36,176 bases of DNA from Phycisphaerales bacterium (GCA_020831775.1 JAFIFZ010000011.1:1-36176); one strand, 5' to 3'; shown: positions 1 to 8,092, counted from the first letter of the stretch. A program made the numbers and translations. The notes: generated from the letters alone by a model not told the origin.

Positions 1-93
1 CTGCACGCATCTCAATCCCCCAGCGCAATCAATGAAACGCAAAACACTTCGGCTTGTTGCAGAGTTCATCGGCTCGCTCGGTTCACGCCAGAT

Positions 94-172
94 GCTCCTA
101 AGGAGCGCCGGATCTTTGCCACGGGTGGAGCGCACGCACGATGCGCAGCATCGTGCGAAGCGCAACCCGTGG
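94..172. repeat. Palindrome cluster in the left intergenic region
   Basis: Two inverted repeats lie close together. The 13-base palindrome GCTCCTAAGGAGC is at 94-106. A nested structure at 119-172 has outer arms CCACGGGT (119-126) and ACCCGTGG (165-172) and an inner stem GCACGATGC/GCATCGTGC (136-144/148-156) with a 3-base loop. No convincing gene covers positions 1-296; the short ORFs there have no family features. The region holds only these palindromes and the hairpin at 246-273. It may be the 3' intergenic region of corC plus part of a REP-like cluster. Confidence 0.6.
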
Positions 173-244
173 TCAGCTCACACAGAGAGTGAAGCCCTGA
201 AGGGGCGAAGGAACGAGACCCGCCCTCGATACAGCATCGCCGCA

Positions 245-286
245 GCACCGACCTCTTAAAGCAGAGGCCGGTGGCACGACTTGACA
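245..286 (-). repeat. Short hairpin repeat downstream of corC
   Basis: Arms CACCGACCTC (246-255) and GAGGCCGGTG (264-273) form a 10-bp stem with one mismatch. The flank GTGGCACG-N-CTTGACA follows. The same arms and the same GGCACG...TTGACA flank recur at 142-180 bases past 30000 (30142-30180). In both places the repeat lies just past the stop codon of a minus-strand gene, here 11 bases beyond the corC stop. That placement suggests a 3'-end or terminator role, although no U-tract is present. Confidence 0.65.
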
Positions 287-296
287 TCGCCCGCCC

Positions 297-1649
297 CTAC
301 TCCTCCCGCACCGCCGGCGTCTCCTCCGGCGCCGACGACTCCTCCCGCACGCGCACCACGCGCACCCGCACCACGCGCGTCGGCTCCGCCTCCGTCACGG
401 TGATCTCCGCCTTTTCGTGGCGGAAGCTCTCGCCCGCCTCGGGGATGCGGCCCAGGGTCACCACCACGAACCCGCCCACCGTGTCGTAGTCCTCGCCCTC
501 GGGCAGTTCGACGCCGATCGCCTCCAGCGCGTCGTTCGCGTCGTCGATGTGCTTTCTCGCGTCGATCTCCGCGGCCGATTGCTCGGGGTCGATGTCCACG
601 CTCGGGCGTTCCTCGCCCTGCTCGTACTCGTCCTCGATCTCGCCGAAGATCTCCTCGACGATGTCCTCGATGGTGACGATGCCCGCGACGCCGCCGTACT
701 CGTCGGCCGCGACGGCCATGTGCACGCGCTTGGCCAAGAGCTCTGTCAAGAGCTCGCGCAGCGTTTTGGTCTCGGGCACAAACGCCGCGCCCCGCAGAAC
801 ATCGCGCAGCACGAACCGCTTGCCGTTCTGCTCGGGGTCGCTCAGCCAGTGCAGAAGGTCCTTGGCGTACAGGATGCCCACGATGTGGTCGAGGTCCCCC
901 TTGTACACCGGGATGCGGCTGTGCCCCACCTTCCGCACCACCTGCTTGATCCGCTCAAGATCGTCGGTGTACTCGATCGCCTCGACCTCGGTCCGGGGCG
1001 TCATGATCTCCTCGACCGTCGTCGTGCCGAACTCGACGACCGCCTCGATCATGTCGCGCGCGATGTGGTCGAGCTGCCCGTCGGTGTCGTGCTCCTCGAC
1101 CACGCTCAAGAGCTCGGCTTCGAGGATGTCGGTGTTTTTGGGCTTGGTGTCGCCGGCGAGGCGGCGGACGATCTCGTCAAAGAACGCCGTCACCCGCGAC
1201 AGGGGCGAGCAGAGCACCGCCGTCACCCGGATCAACGGCGACCAGACCGCGATCGTCTGCACACCCGCGTGCCTGGCCACGCTCGTGGGCACCGCGATCC
1301 CCATGATCCAGAACAGCAGCGCCGCGATCAGCAGGCCGATCGCCATGTCCGCCCCGCCCACCGCCTGCCCCGGGCCGATCCCCGTGACCACGCCGACCAT
1401 GCCGACGGCAAAGAGCATCGTGAAGACCGCACGCGGGAGGGCCGCCGCCAGCGCGTGTTCCTCGGTGTCGGCGTGGATCGACATGATCATCGCCGCGGTG
1501 CGCGGCCGGGTTTCGCGCCTGCGCCCCGCCGCCTCCTCGATCGACGCACGCGCCACCTGACGCAGCGAGATGTGCAGCGCAGAAAACAGCGACGCCGCCG
1601 CCAGCGACCCGATCGAGATCCACAGCCAGCCCTGCGTGGTGACCATCAC
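297..1649 (-). CDS. corC: CorC/HlyC-type CNNM/CBS-domain membrane protein
   Basis: This 450-residue protein has an N-terminal membrane region with hydrophobic segments at about 9-29, 72-92 and 99-124. A CBS pair follows: EEIMTPRTEVEAI near 213-225, and HMAVAADEYGGVAGIVTIED near 310-329. A C-terminal CorC_HlyC domain covers about 360-435. Family members are linked to magnesium/cobalt efflux or homeostasis in the inner membrane; the exact ion cannot be read from sequence. Its ATG overlaps the ybeY stop (ATGA, 1646-1649), so the two are translationally coupled. The ybeY-corC pairing matches the E. coli ybeY-ybeX order. A second ATG three bases downstream could equally be the start. The acidic, low-complexity C-terminus is ordinary for the family. 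Confidence 0.93.
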   Translation of the reverse strand: MMVTTQGWLWISIGSLAAASLFSALHISLRQVARASIEEAAGRRRETRPRTAAMIMSIHADTEEHALAAALPRAVFTMLFAVGMVGVVTGIGPGQAVGGADMAIGLLIAALLFWIMGIAVPTSVARHAGVQTIAVWSPLIRVTAVLCSPLSRVTAFFDEIVRRLAGDTKPKNTDILEAELLSVVEEHDTDGQLDHIARDMIEAVVEFGTTTVEEIMTPRTEVEAIEYTDDLERIKQVVRKVGHSRIPVYKGDLDHIVGILYAKDLLHWLSDPEQNGKRFVLRDVLRGAAFVPETKTLRELLTELLAKRVHMAVAADEYGGVAGIVTIEDIVEEIFGEIEDEYEQGEERPSVDIDPEQSAAEIDARKHIDDANDALEAIGVELPEGEDYDTVGGFVVVTLGRIPEAGESFRHEKAEITVTEAEPTRVVRVRVVRVREESSAPEETPAVREE

Positions 1650-2245
1650 GACCCACCCCCGGCCTTCGATCGCCCGGGCTGATAGACCGCCCCGACGCCG
1701 ATCGTCTGAAGCACACGGTCTTCCTCCGCGTGCATGCGAGCCGACGACGCCTCGTCGGTGTCGTTGTGGCCGAGGCAGTGCAAGACGCCGTGGACGATGT
1801 AGAGCAAGAGCTCTCGCTCGACGCCATGCCCAAGCTCGTCCGCCCGGCGCGACGCCTCGTCGAAGCAGACGAGCAGATCTGTATCCAGCGGCCCATCTCC
1901 CTGACCATCACGCAGGTCGAAGGTCAGCACATCGGTCGTGCCCGACACGCCCGAGTACCGCTCGTGGGCCAGGGCCATCTCCTGATCGCCGACGATCCGC
2001 ACCCGCACCTCGCCCGAGGCGCCGAGGGCGCTCAGGGCCGAGAGCGTGTGCTCGCGCAGCCACGCGATCGCGGTCCGGCCCAATCGTCCGGTCGCGTCGA
2101 AGAGATCCAGCTCGGGGTTGTCGCCCGCAGGGGCGTCGGCCCTCGTGGTCATCTTGCCTGCTCGGTCAGGGTCGGGCCGCGGCTTTGCGGGCCGACCCCT
2201 GGTCGGAGGAGGCTCAGATGATGCGGGGCTCGCGTCGTCGTCCAT
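1646..2245 (-). CDS. ybeY: Endoribonuclease YbeY (rRNA maturation factor)
   Basis: YbeY processes 16S rRNA 3' ends and takes part in ribosome quality control in the cytoplasm. The protein is 199 residues, longer than the usual 150-160 because of a proline-rich N-terminus. An alternative ATG at 2152 would give 168 residues. The family core is clear: the TTDVLTF strand at about 103-109 and the metal site HGVLHCLGHND at 152-162. H152 and H156 are present, but the third canonical histidine position (162) is Asp, with an extra His at 160. It is first in a two-gene unit with corC. A divergent TACATT box at 2340-2345 could drive it. Confidence 0.93.
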   Translation of the reverse strand: MDDDASPASSEPPPTRGRPAKPRPDPDRAGKMTTRADAPAGDNPELDLFDATGRLGRTAIAWLREHTLSALSALGASGEVRVRIVGDQEMALAHERYSGVSGTTDVLTFDLRDGQGDGPLDTDLLVCFDEASRRADELGHGVERELLLYIVHGVLHCLGHNDTDEASSARMHAEEDRVLQTIGVGAVYQPGRSKAGGGS

Positions 2246-2339
2246 CAGCTTTCCGTTCCATGGCGTCGCTCGGGCCGGAGGCCTGCGGCCTCGCTTTCCA
2301 GATCATTCCCGATCGACGCGTCGGCGGGATCACCCCGGC

Positions 2340-2345
2340 AATGTA
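2340..2345 (-). promoter_or_regulatory. -10 box for ybeY-corC
   Basis: Read on the minus strand this is TACATT, a TAnnnT match in DNA almost free of TA steps. It lies about 95 bases before the ybeY ATG at 2245 and 30 bases from the divergent upp box. No good TTGACA -35 is visible. Confidence 0.4.
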
Positions 2346-2374
2346 GCCGGGCGACAAACCGAACGCCGTGAGGG

Positions 2375-2380
2375 TATTCT
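2375..2380 (+). promoter_or_regulatory. -10 box for upp
   Basis: This TATTCT box has a weak GCGACA -35-like hexamer at 2351-2356 (18-base spacer). It lies 120 bases before the chosen upp start. A second candidate, TATTCA, lies nearer the gene. Confidence 0.4.
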
Positions 2381-2499
2381 CGCACCCCGCGGGCCCGGTT
2401 CCAGACGCTACAGGCCGAACGCCCCTGCGTCGGTTCGCGGACCGGTTATTCAGACCCCGCCCGCTCGATCCGACCCGCGGGCCCAAAGCCGGAGGCCAG

Positions 2500-3147
2500 A
2501 TGCCCCACCAGCACGCCCAGTGGCCAAACCTCCACATCTTCGACCACCCGCTGATCCTCCACAAGGTCTCCTGGCTCCGCGACCGCACGCTCAGCTACCG
2601 GCCGTTCCGAGCGCTCGTCGCCCAGGTCGCCGGCCTGATGGTCTACGAGGCGACGCGGAGCTTTCCGACCAAAGCCGTCGAGGTCGAAACGCCGCTGGAA
2701 CCGACGACCGGACGGCGGCTCGCCGGAGCCATCACCGTTGTCCCCGTTCTCCGGGCCGGGCTGGGCATGGCCGAGGGCATCCTCGAAGTCATGCCCGAGG
2801 CCCGCGTCGGCCACCTCGGCATGGCCCGCGACGAAGACACGCTCGAGCCGGGCGTCTACCTCAAGAAGCTTCCGAAGGACCTCGACGCGGGCCCGGTCGT
2901 CCTCGTCGACCCCATGCTCGCCACCGGGGGCTCGGCCAGCGCCGCTCTGGAGATTCTCCGCGAGGCCGGCGCGAGCGACCTCCGCGTGCTCTGCCTCGTC
3001 GCCGCCCCCGAGGGTGTCCAGCGCCTCGGGCGCGACCACCCCGATGTCACCGTCTACGCCGCGGCCCTCGACCGCGAGCTCGACGAGCGAGGCTTCATCC
3101 GCCCCGGCCTGGGCGACGCGGGCGACCGGATGTACGGGACGGAATAG
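2500..3147 (+). CDS. upp: Uracil phosphoribosyltransferase
   Basis: The enzyme converts uracil and PRPP to UMP in pyrimidine salvage. An open frame extends back to 2368. The ATG at 2500 is preferred because CCGGAGG lies 6-12 bases before it and because the product (215 residues) then matches the usual 208-215 residue family length, starting MPHQHAQWPNLHIFDHP. Visible motifs are VPVLRAGLGM (81-90), the PRPP-binding loop VDPMLATGGS (136-145), and the typical C-terminus GDAGDRMYGTE. It appears to be a single-gene unit, divergent from ybeY and followed by a large inverted-repeat element. Confidence 0.96.
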   Translation: MPHQHAQWPNLHIFDHPLILHKVSWLRDRTLSYRPFRALVAQVAGLMVYEATRSFPTKAVEVETPLEPTTGRRLAGAITVVPVLRAGLGMAEGILEVMPEARVGHLGMARDEDTLEPGVYLKKLPKDLDAGPVVLVDPMLATGGSASAALEILREAGASDLRVLCLVAAPEGVQRLGRDHPDVTVYAAALDRELDERGFIRPGLGDAGDRMYGTE

Positions 3148-3158
3148 CGGGGCCCGAT

Positions 3159-3318
3159 GGGCGCGGGGTGTGGGGCGCGGGGCGCTGGGGGGAGGTCGCG
3201 GCCTTCGGCCGCGGGTTGTCTTTGTGCTTCCAGCATTCTGAACCCGTGCCCCCATTTCAAGCCTCGGCCGAAGGCCGAAGCCACCCCTGCGCCCAGCACC
3301 CCGCGCCCAGCGCCCCTC
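3159..3318 (+). repeat. GC-rich inverted-repeat element, copy A
   Basis: This intergenic element is of about 160 bases. GC-rich outer arms (left GGGCGCGGGG/GCGCGGGGCGCTGGG, right mirror ending GCGCCCAGCGCCCC) enclose two inner hairpins, GCGGCCTTCGGCCGC (3198-3212) and TCGGCCGAAGGCCGA (3264-3278). The whole can fold into one long branched hairpin. A 27-base core (3198-3224) is identical, in reverse complement, to 8170-8196 in copy B. The second arm (3261-3280) matches 8129-8148 at 19 of 20 bases. No open reading frame of note lies inside. It may be a MITE/REP-like element or a terminator between upp and the MFS gene. Confidence 0.75.
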
Positions 3319-3336
3319 TCCCACAGTCGCCGCGCG

Positions 3337-3342
3337 TAACCT
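3337..3342 (+). promoter_or_regulatory. -10 box of the MFS gene, leaderless arrangement
   Basis: TAACCT ends 7 bases before the GTG at 3350. With normal -10 to start-site spacing, transcription would begin at or within a base or two of the start codon. There is no Shine-Dalgarno in the gap. Confidence 0.5.
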
Positions 3343-3349
3343 CGTTGGC

Positions 3350-4702
3350 GTGCCCGCCGACGAGCCAACCCCGCCCGAACAAGCCGCACGCAAGGCCTAC
3401 AACCTCGTCTTCGACGACGCAGAGCTCGACAACGGCGCCCTGCCCGAAGCCGCGGCACAGAGCGTCCCCCGCAACTTCTTCCTCAATGTTTTCAACGGCG
3501 GGCTGACCAAGCTCGCCGAGCAACTCGCCTCGCCCGGGCTCGTACTCGCGTGGCTGATCGGCGCTGTGGGCGCGCCGGCCGTCTTCGCCGGGCTCTTGGT
3601 GCCCATCCGCCAGGCGGGGTCGCTTTTGCCCCAGCTGTTTGTGTCCGGCCAGATCCGGCGCCTGACGCGCCAGAAATGGTTCTGGGTCGGCGCGGGGCTG
3701 ACGCAGGCGGCCGCTTTGCTGCTCATGGCGCTCGCCGCAATCACGCTGGAGGGCTCGGCGGCGGGGCTCGCGGTCGTGCTGACGCTCGGGCTCTTCAGCC
3801 TCGCCAGCGGCGTCGGCTCGATCGCCTTCAAAGATGTCATGGCCAAAACCACGCGAAAGGGTCGGCGCGGGTCGCTCCTGGCGGCACGCGCATCCCTCGG
3901 CGGCGCGCTCACGCTCGTCGCCGGCGTCACACTCCGCATCGTGCTCGGGGGCGACGACGGCCCGACCGGGGTCTACGCGGCGTTGCTCATCATCGCCGCG
4001 GCGCTCTGGGTCGCCGCCGCGATGCTCTTTGCGATGATCGTCGAGCCCGAGGGCGAGCGCCAGAAGCCGCGATCGGTCATCGAAGAGGTCCGCGAGGGTG
4101 CAAAGCTCATCCGGCGCAACAGCGCCTTCCGCTGGTTCCTCGGCGCAAGGGCCCTGCTCGTCTCGGTGCCGCTGATCGTCCCGTTCCTGGCGCTGTTCGC
4201 TCAGGGCCTCGTCGGGGGCGGGTCGGACCGGCTGCTGATCTTCGTGATCGCGCTGGGCCTGACCGAGGTCATCGCCAGCCCGCTGTGGGGATGGGTCGCC
4301 GACCGCTCGGCGAAGCTCGCGATGGCGATGGGCGGGATGATGGGCGTGCTCGCCGGTGGCGGCGCGATGCTCTGCTGGATCCTCCCCACAGACGATCTGC
4401 CCGGGTGGGCGCTCATGCTCATCGCCGGGTCGTTCATCGTCGCCGCGGGGCTCGGCCAGGCCGGGGCTCGATTGGGCAGAAAGACCTACCTCGTCGACGG
4501 CGCCCCCGACGACCGTCGCCCGCTCTATGTCTCGGTCGCCAACACGATCATCGGCGTCGTCACGATCGCGGGCGCAACGCTCGGCATCCTCGCAGAAGTG
4601 CTGAGCGTCGAGGCGGTGATCGGCGTCCTGACCTTCTTCGCCTGCCTCGGCGTGCTCGCCTCGACGCTCATGCCCGAGGCCGAACGCCTCGCCGACGACT
4701 GA
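3350..4702 (+). CDS. Major facilitator superfamily transporter
   Basis: This 450-residue integral membrane protein has a hydrophilic N-terminal extension of about 45 residues followed by about 11-12 hydrophobic segments. A charged stretch, SGQIRRLTRQKWFW (near 99-112), lies between early helices. A charged cytoplasmic loop, EPEGERQKPRSVIEEVREG, lies near the middle. The architecture fits MFS (two six-helix halves). The substrate cannot be inferred. The start is GTG; there is no Shine-Dalgarno, and the TAACCT box 7 bases upstream suggests a leaderless message. It stands alone between element A and the convergent HDOD gene. Confidence 0.8.
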   Translation: MPADEPTPPEQAARKAYNLVFDDAELDNGALPEAAAQSVPRNFFLNVFNGGLTKLAEQLASPGLVLAWLIGAVGAPAVFAGLLVPIRQAGSLLPQLFVSGQIRRLTRQKWFWVGAGLTQAAALLLMALAAITLEGSAAGLAVVLTLGLFSLASGVGSIAFKDVMAKTTRKGRRGSLLAARASLGGALTLVAGVTLRIVLGGDDGPTGVYAALLIIAAALWVAAAMLFAMIVEPEGERQKPRSVIEEVREGAKLIRRNSAFRWFLGARALLVSVPLIVPFLALFAQGLVGGGSDRLLIFVIALGLTEVIASPLWGWVADRSAKLAMAMGGMMGVLAGGGAMLCWILPTDDLPGWALMLIAGSFIVAAGLGQAGARLGRKTYLVDGAPDDRRPLYVSVANTIIGVVTIAGATLGILAEVLSVEAVIGVLTFFACLGVLASTLMPEAERLADD

Positions 4703-4808
4703 GCCCGCACAAAGACGGCCGCATCTGTCGACACGGCCGCCCGGAGGGAGAAAGAGAGATCGTGGTTCGCCGCTACTTGTTACGGCATGCGGCGGAGTTT
4801 CGTTCGGA

Positions 4809-5693
4809 TCAGGCGGCGAGGTTCACGGCGGACTTGACCGCCTCTTCCATCGCTTCCTGGATCGGCTGCACATCAGCGGCGTTCAGGCCGAGCACCTCGA
4901 GCACCTGCGGATCGCAATCCAGGGAGAGCAGGTCGCCCCGGAAGCCGATCCCCATCCGCCCCGCCAGCCGGTCGGCCAGGTAGACCGTCGACACGAGCGT
5001 CTTGGACTCGGCCGGCGTCTCCAGCGGCCTGTGGTGGTAGCCGGTCACCAGCGCGAACGGACGCGGGAAGCGCCACTTGTCGCAGAGGGCCGCGCCGAAG
5101 TCTTGGTGGTTGGCGCCGAAGACATCGTCCTCGATCTCGCGCATCTCGTTGGCCGGCTCGCCCTTGGCGTCCAGCCCGGAGCGCTTGAGCACCTCGACCA
5201 GCCGGTTGCGGTCGAACTGCATCTCGACCACCAGCCCGATGTCGTGGATCAGGCCCGCGAGGTACGCCTCGTCGCCCAGGCCCAGACGCAGGCGGTCGTT
5301 GACGATCTTGCACCCCGCGGCAACCGCGGAGCAGTGATCCCAGAGCATCTTCGCCGAGAACCCCTGCGTCAGCTCGCCGCCCCTGAAGAGCTTCACCAGG
5401 CTCGCGGCGATCGCGATGTTCTTCACCGCGTTCAGCCCGAGCATCACGATCGCGCGATTGATCGAGCCGATCTGGCCGGGCAGCCCGTAGAACGACGAGT
5501 TGACCACCTTCAGGATGCGGCTGCACAGCGCCGGGTCCTGGCTGATCACCTTGTGCAGGTCCTGAGCCGTGGACTTGGGGTCCTCCACGAGCTCGATAAT
5601 GCGGACGGTGATTTCGGGCAGGGTGGCGATGTGGCTGATCTCGCGGATCGCCGCCTCCACCGTCTGCTTCCTCTGATCTGGCGTCGGGCTCAT
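4809..5693 (-). CDS. HDOD-domain signalling protein
   Basis: The protein is 294 residues. HDOD domains are HD-related, usually non-catalytic output or scaffold modules in bacterial signalling. The core is visible early: TLPEITVRIIELVEDP, then ISQDPALCSRILKVVNSSFY and SINRAIVMLGLNAVKNIA. Next come HDIGLVVEMQF and GYHHRPLETP, typical of the helical bundle. The ATG at 5693 is chosen over an upstream frame opening at 5777 because AAGGGAGA lies about 10 bases before it and the upstream residues are unlike the family. It lies 159 bases downstream of the HIT gene on the same strand, with no TAnnnT box between, so it may be co-transcribed with it. Confidence 0.88.
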   Translation of the reverse strand: MSPTPDQRKQTVEAAIREISHIATLPEITVRIIELVEDPKSTAQDLHKVISQDPALCSRILKVVNSSFYGLPGQIGSINRAIVMLGLNAVKNIAIAASLVKLFRGGELTQGFSAKMLWDHCSAVAAGCKIVNDRLRLGLGDEAYLAGLIHDIGLVVEMQFDRNRLVEVLKRSGLDAKGEPANEMREIEDDVFGANHQDFGAALCDKWRFPRPFALVTGYHHRPLETPAESKTLVSTVYLADRLAGRMGIGFRGDLLSLDCDPQVLEVLGLNAADVQPIQEAMEEAVKSAVNLAA

Positions 5694-5852
5694 CCGGGCG
5701 TCTCCCTTCGGGGTTGCTCGAAGGAGAGATCGGCCCCGGCAAGGGCCGACTTGGGCGAAGACCCGGCCCGCCCGCAAGAAACAGAAACGGACGCGCCGCC
5801 TCCCACCCCGCCCGGGGGATCGCCCCGCACAGCCGGACCCCTCGGGACCGCT

Positions 5853-6416
5853 TCAGCCGGTGGTCTCCCCGGTGCTGCCGCCGGATGCGACAACCATCCG
5901 GTAACGCTCGGCCATCGCCTCCAGCGGCGCAGGGATCACCCGTACACGCCCCACAGCCTCCATGAAATTCACATCCCCGCCCCATCTGGGCACAAGGTGC
6001 ACATGGAGGTGTCCGGGCACACCCGCCCCGGCCGCACGACTCTGGTTCACCCCGATGTTCATCCCCTGCGGGCGGAGCGTCCGCTGCATGAGGTCGGCGG
6101 CTCTGTCCACCAACGCCCAGAGCGCCGCTCGCTGCGTTGCGTCGTAGTCCAGGAGCGAGGGCCGAGCCTCGCCCAGCGCCACCAGCAGATGCCCGTTGGC
6201 GTAGGGGAAGGCGTTGAGCAGGATCATCCCCTCGCCCGTGCGCACGATCACATGGTTCTGCACATCCAGTTCGGGGTGCTGCCAGTACCCCAGCAGGAAG
6301 CTCCCGCCCGAGGGCGCCGGCGCGGGCTTGTCGAGCGACTCGAGATACTCAAGACGCCACGGGGCTTGGAGCGAGCGGGGATGTTCGTCGTTGGGGTTGG
6401 GTGCGCCGCCGCTCAT
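5853..6416 (-). CDS. HIT-family nucleotide hydrolase/phosphorylase
   Basis: This 187-residue protein has the histidine triad GHLHVHLVPRW near 133-143 and the N-terminal strand/turn FPYANGHLLVAL near 70-81. The HLHVHLVPRWGGDVNFM context, with Trp after the triad, resembles the Ap4A phosphorylase-like branch (Mycobacterium Rv2613c type) more than the Hint branch. A dinucleoside polyphosphate substrate is therefore likely but not proven. A TACACT box at 6425-6430 lies 8 bases before the ATG and there is no Shine-Dalgarno, so the message is probably leaderless. It is divergent from the aminopeptidase gene. Confidence 0.9.
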   Translation of the reverse strand: MSGGAPNPNDEHPRSLQAPWRLEYLESLDKPAPAPSGGSFLLGYWQHPELDVQNHVIVRTGEGMILLNAFPYANGHLLVALGEARPSLLDYDATQRAALWALVDRAADLMQRTLRPQGMNIGVNQSRAAGAGVPGHLHVHLVPRWGGDVNFMEAVGRVRVIPAPLEAMAERYRMVVASGGSTGETTG

Positions 6417-6424
6417 GGTGCCCG

Positions 6425-6430
6425 AGTGTA
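6425..6430 (-). promoter_or_regulatory. -10 box of the HIT gene, leaderless arrangement
   Basis: On the minus strand this reads TACACT, followed by 8 bases and the ATG at 6416. The gap holds no Shine-Dalgarno. Confidence 0.5.
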
Positions 6431-6459
6431 TTGGTGCGCCCCGTCCGGGGGCGGGTCCC

Positions 6460-6465
6460 TATCGT
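6460..6465 (+). promoter_or_regulatory. -10 box of the aminopeptidase gene
   Basis: TATCGT lies 71 bases before the ATG at 6537 and is divergent from the HIT box 30 bases away. The predicted leader of about 65 bases contains the hairpin at 6507-6522. Confidence 0.4.
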
Positions 6466-6506
6466 CCTCTCCTGATCGCAATCCGGATCTTCGACTGTCA
6501 TAACAA

Positions 6507-6522
6507 CCGGGCAAGGGCCCGG
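6507..6522 (+). other. Leader hairpin touching the Shine-Dalgarno of pepA
   Basis: CCGGGC (6507-6512) pairs with GCCCGG (6517-6522) across a 4-base loop. The right arm shares its last two G residues with the Shine-Dalgarno GGAGGAG (6521-6527), which lies 9 bases before the ATG. Partial masking of the ribosome site is possible. Confidence 0.4.
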
Positions 6523-6536
6523 AGGAGTGCTGAAGC

Positions 6537-8018
6537 ATGTTCCAGTCTGTTCGTGTCGGTGGGCGCGGAGCCCCGAGCGTGCTCGTCCTCGGCCAGTTCA
6601 AGGGCGAGAAGCTCGACACCACCAGCGCCAAGCGCGACACCGACGGCTGGATCAAGGCCGCATCTGAACGCCCCGAGGTCACCGGCGAGGCCGGCGCCAT
6701 CAGCGAGGTCACCGGCTCCAGCGGCTTCGACCGCACCATCATCGTCGGCCTGGGCGACAAGGACGCCTTCGAGCCGGGCGTGATGCGCAATGTCGCCGCC
6801 GCGATCGGCCGTCGCCTTGCGCAGGTCAAGGCGACCGCCTTCGAGGCGGACTTCGCCGGGGTCCTCAAGGGCCGGCGCTTCGACACCCGCCAGGCCGGAC
6901 GCGCTTTCGGCGAGGGCCTTGGCCTGATCGCCTGGCTCGCCGACGAGTTCCGGGGCAAGGCGACCACCGTCGCCGAACGCACCAAGCTCAGCGTCCAGAC
7001 CTCCGACGACGCCTTCGCCAAGGGCATCAAGGAAGGGCTGGGCTTCGCCGAGGGCGCCAACCTCGCCCGCACCCTCAGCAACCGCCCGCCCAACATCTGC
7101 ACCCCCGACCACATGGCTTCGGAGGCCCGCAAGCTCGCCCGCGAAACGGGCATGAAGTGCACCGTCATCAAGGGCAAGGCCCTGACCGACGAAAAGCTCG
7201 TCGGCATCGAGACCGTCGGCGCCGCCAGCGAGCACAAGCCCTGCATGATCCGCCTGGAGTACCGGCCCAGCCGCGTCAGAAAGGGCGCCAAGCCCGCCGT
7301 CCTCGTCGGCAAGACCATCACCTACGACTCCGGCGGCCTCTCCATCAAGGTCGGCGGGGGCATGCGGGGCATGAAGCGCGACAAGGACGGCGGCTGCGCC
7401 GTCTTCGGCGCCATGCACACCATCGCCACCGTCGTCAAGCCCGACTTCCCCGTCGTCGCCCTCCTCGCCTGCGCTGAGAACGCCATCAGCGAGGTCGCCT
7501 ACCGGCCCGACGACATCCTCACCTTCCGCAACGGCGTCACCGTCGAAGTCACCAACACCGACGCCGAGGGCCGACTCGTCCTCGCCGACGCCCTCGTCTG
7601 GGCTTGCGAAAAGGAAAAGCCCGGCTACATCGTCGACATGGCCACCCTCACCGGCGGCGTCGTCGTCGCCCTGGGCAAGGTCTTTGCCGGCATGTGGTGC
7701 GACGACGACCAGCTCCGCGCCAAGATCGAGAAGGCCTCGGAGATCAGCGGCGAGCGGGTCTGGCGTCTGCCCCACCACAACGACTACCGCGAGATGATGA
7801 AGTCGCCGGTCGCGGATGTGCACAACTCGGCCCCGGTCCGCGAGGCCCACCCGATTCAGGGGGCTGCCTTCCTGTCGTACTTCGTCACCGAGGGCACGCC
7901 CTGGGCGCACATCGACATCGCGGGCGTCCACGCCACCGAGCGCGACGCGGGCTGCTACATCGCCGGCCCGACCGGCTACGGCGCTCGCCTGCTGGCATCG
8001 CTGATCGAGCAGGGGTGA
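6537..8018 (+). CDS. pepA: Leucyl aminopeptidase (M17 family)
   Basis: This 493-residue cytosolic M17 peptidase removes N-terminal residues, with leucine preferred in the family. The dinuclear metal site is complete: K259 and D264 in VGKTITYDSGG, D282 in MKRDKDGG, and D342 and E344 in NTDAEGR. R346 corresponds to the family catalytic arginine. The motif MKRDKDGGC departs from the usual MKxDMxGA, but the ligands are kept. A poorly conserved N-terminal domain covers about 1-165. The start has a strong Shine-Dalgarno (GGAGGAG). Some M17 members also bind DNA; nothing here shows that. It is followed by inverted-repeat element B. Confidence 0.95.
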   Translation: MFQSVRVGGRGAPSVLVLGQFKGEKLDTTSAKRDTDGWIKAASERPEVTGEAGAISEVTGSSGFDRTIIVGLGDKDAFEPGVMRNVAAAIGRRLAQVKATAFEADFAGVLKGRRFDTRQAGRAFGEGLGLIAWLADEFRGKATTVAERTKLSVQTSDDAFAKGIKEGLGFAEGANLARTLSNRPPNICTPDHMASEARKLARETGMKCTVIKGKALTDEKLVGIETVGAASEHKPCMIRLEYRPSRVRKGAKPAVLVGKTITYDSGGLSIKVGGGMRGMKRDKDGGCAVFGAMHTIATVVKPDFPVVALLACAENAISEVAYRPDDILTFRNGVTVEVTNTDAEGRLVLADALVWACEKEKPGYIVDMATLTGGVVVALGKVFAGMWCDDDQLRAKIEKASEISGERVWRLPHHNDYREMMKSPVADVHNSAPVREAHPIQGAAFLSYFVTEGTPWAHIDIAGVHATERDAGCYIAGPTGYGARLLASLIEQG

Positions 8019-8092
8019 GCCCAGGGCAATCGCATGATCCGGCAGATCTGTCTGTTTCGTGCTTGTTCAGAAGTCTCAGCAGGGATGAAAAG

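Noticed and set aside
417-1682. A 421-codon plus-strand frame opposite corC
   Set aside because: It is rich in Arg, His and Asp, with no recognisable domain; corC on the other strand is certain.
2500-3147. Starting upp at 2368
   Set aside because: The extra 44 residues are outside the family alignment, and the ATG at 2500 has a strong ribosome site.
5031-6503. A 490-codon plus-strand frame
   Set aside because: It is antisense to the HDOD and HIT genes, has no family features, and is of the kind produced by high GC.
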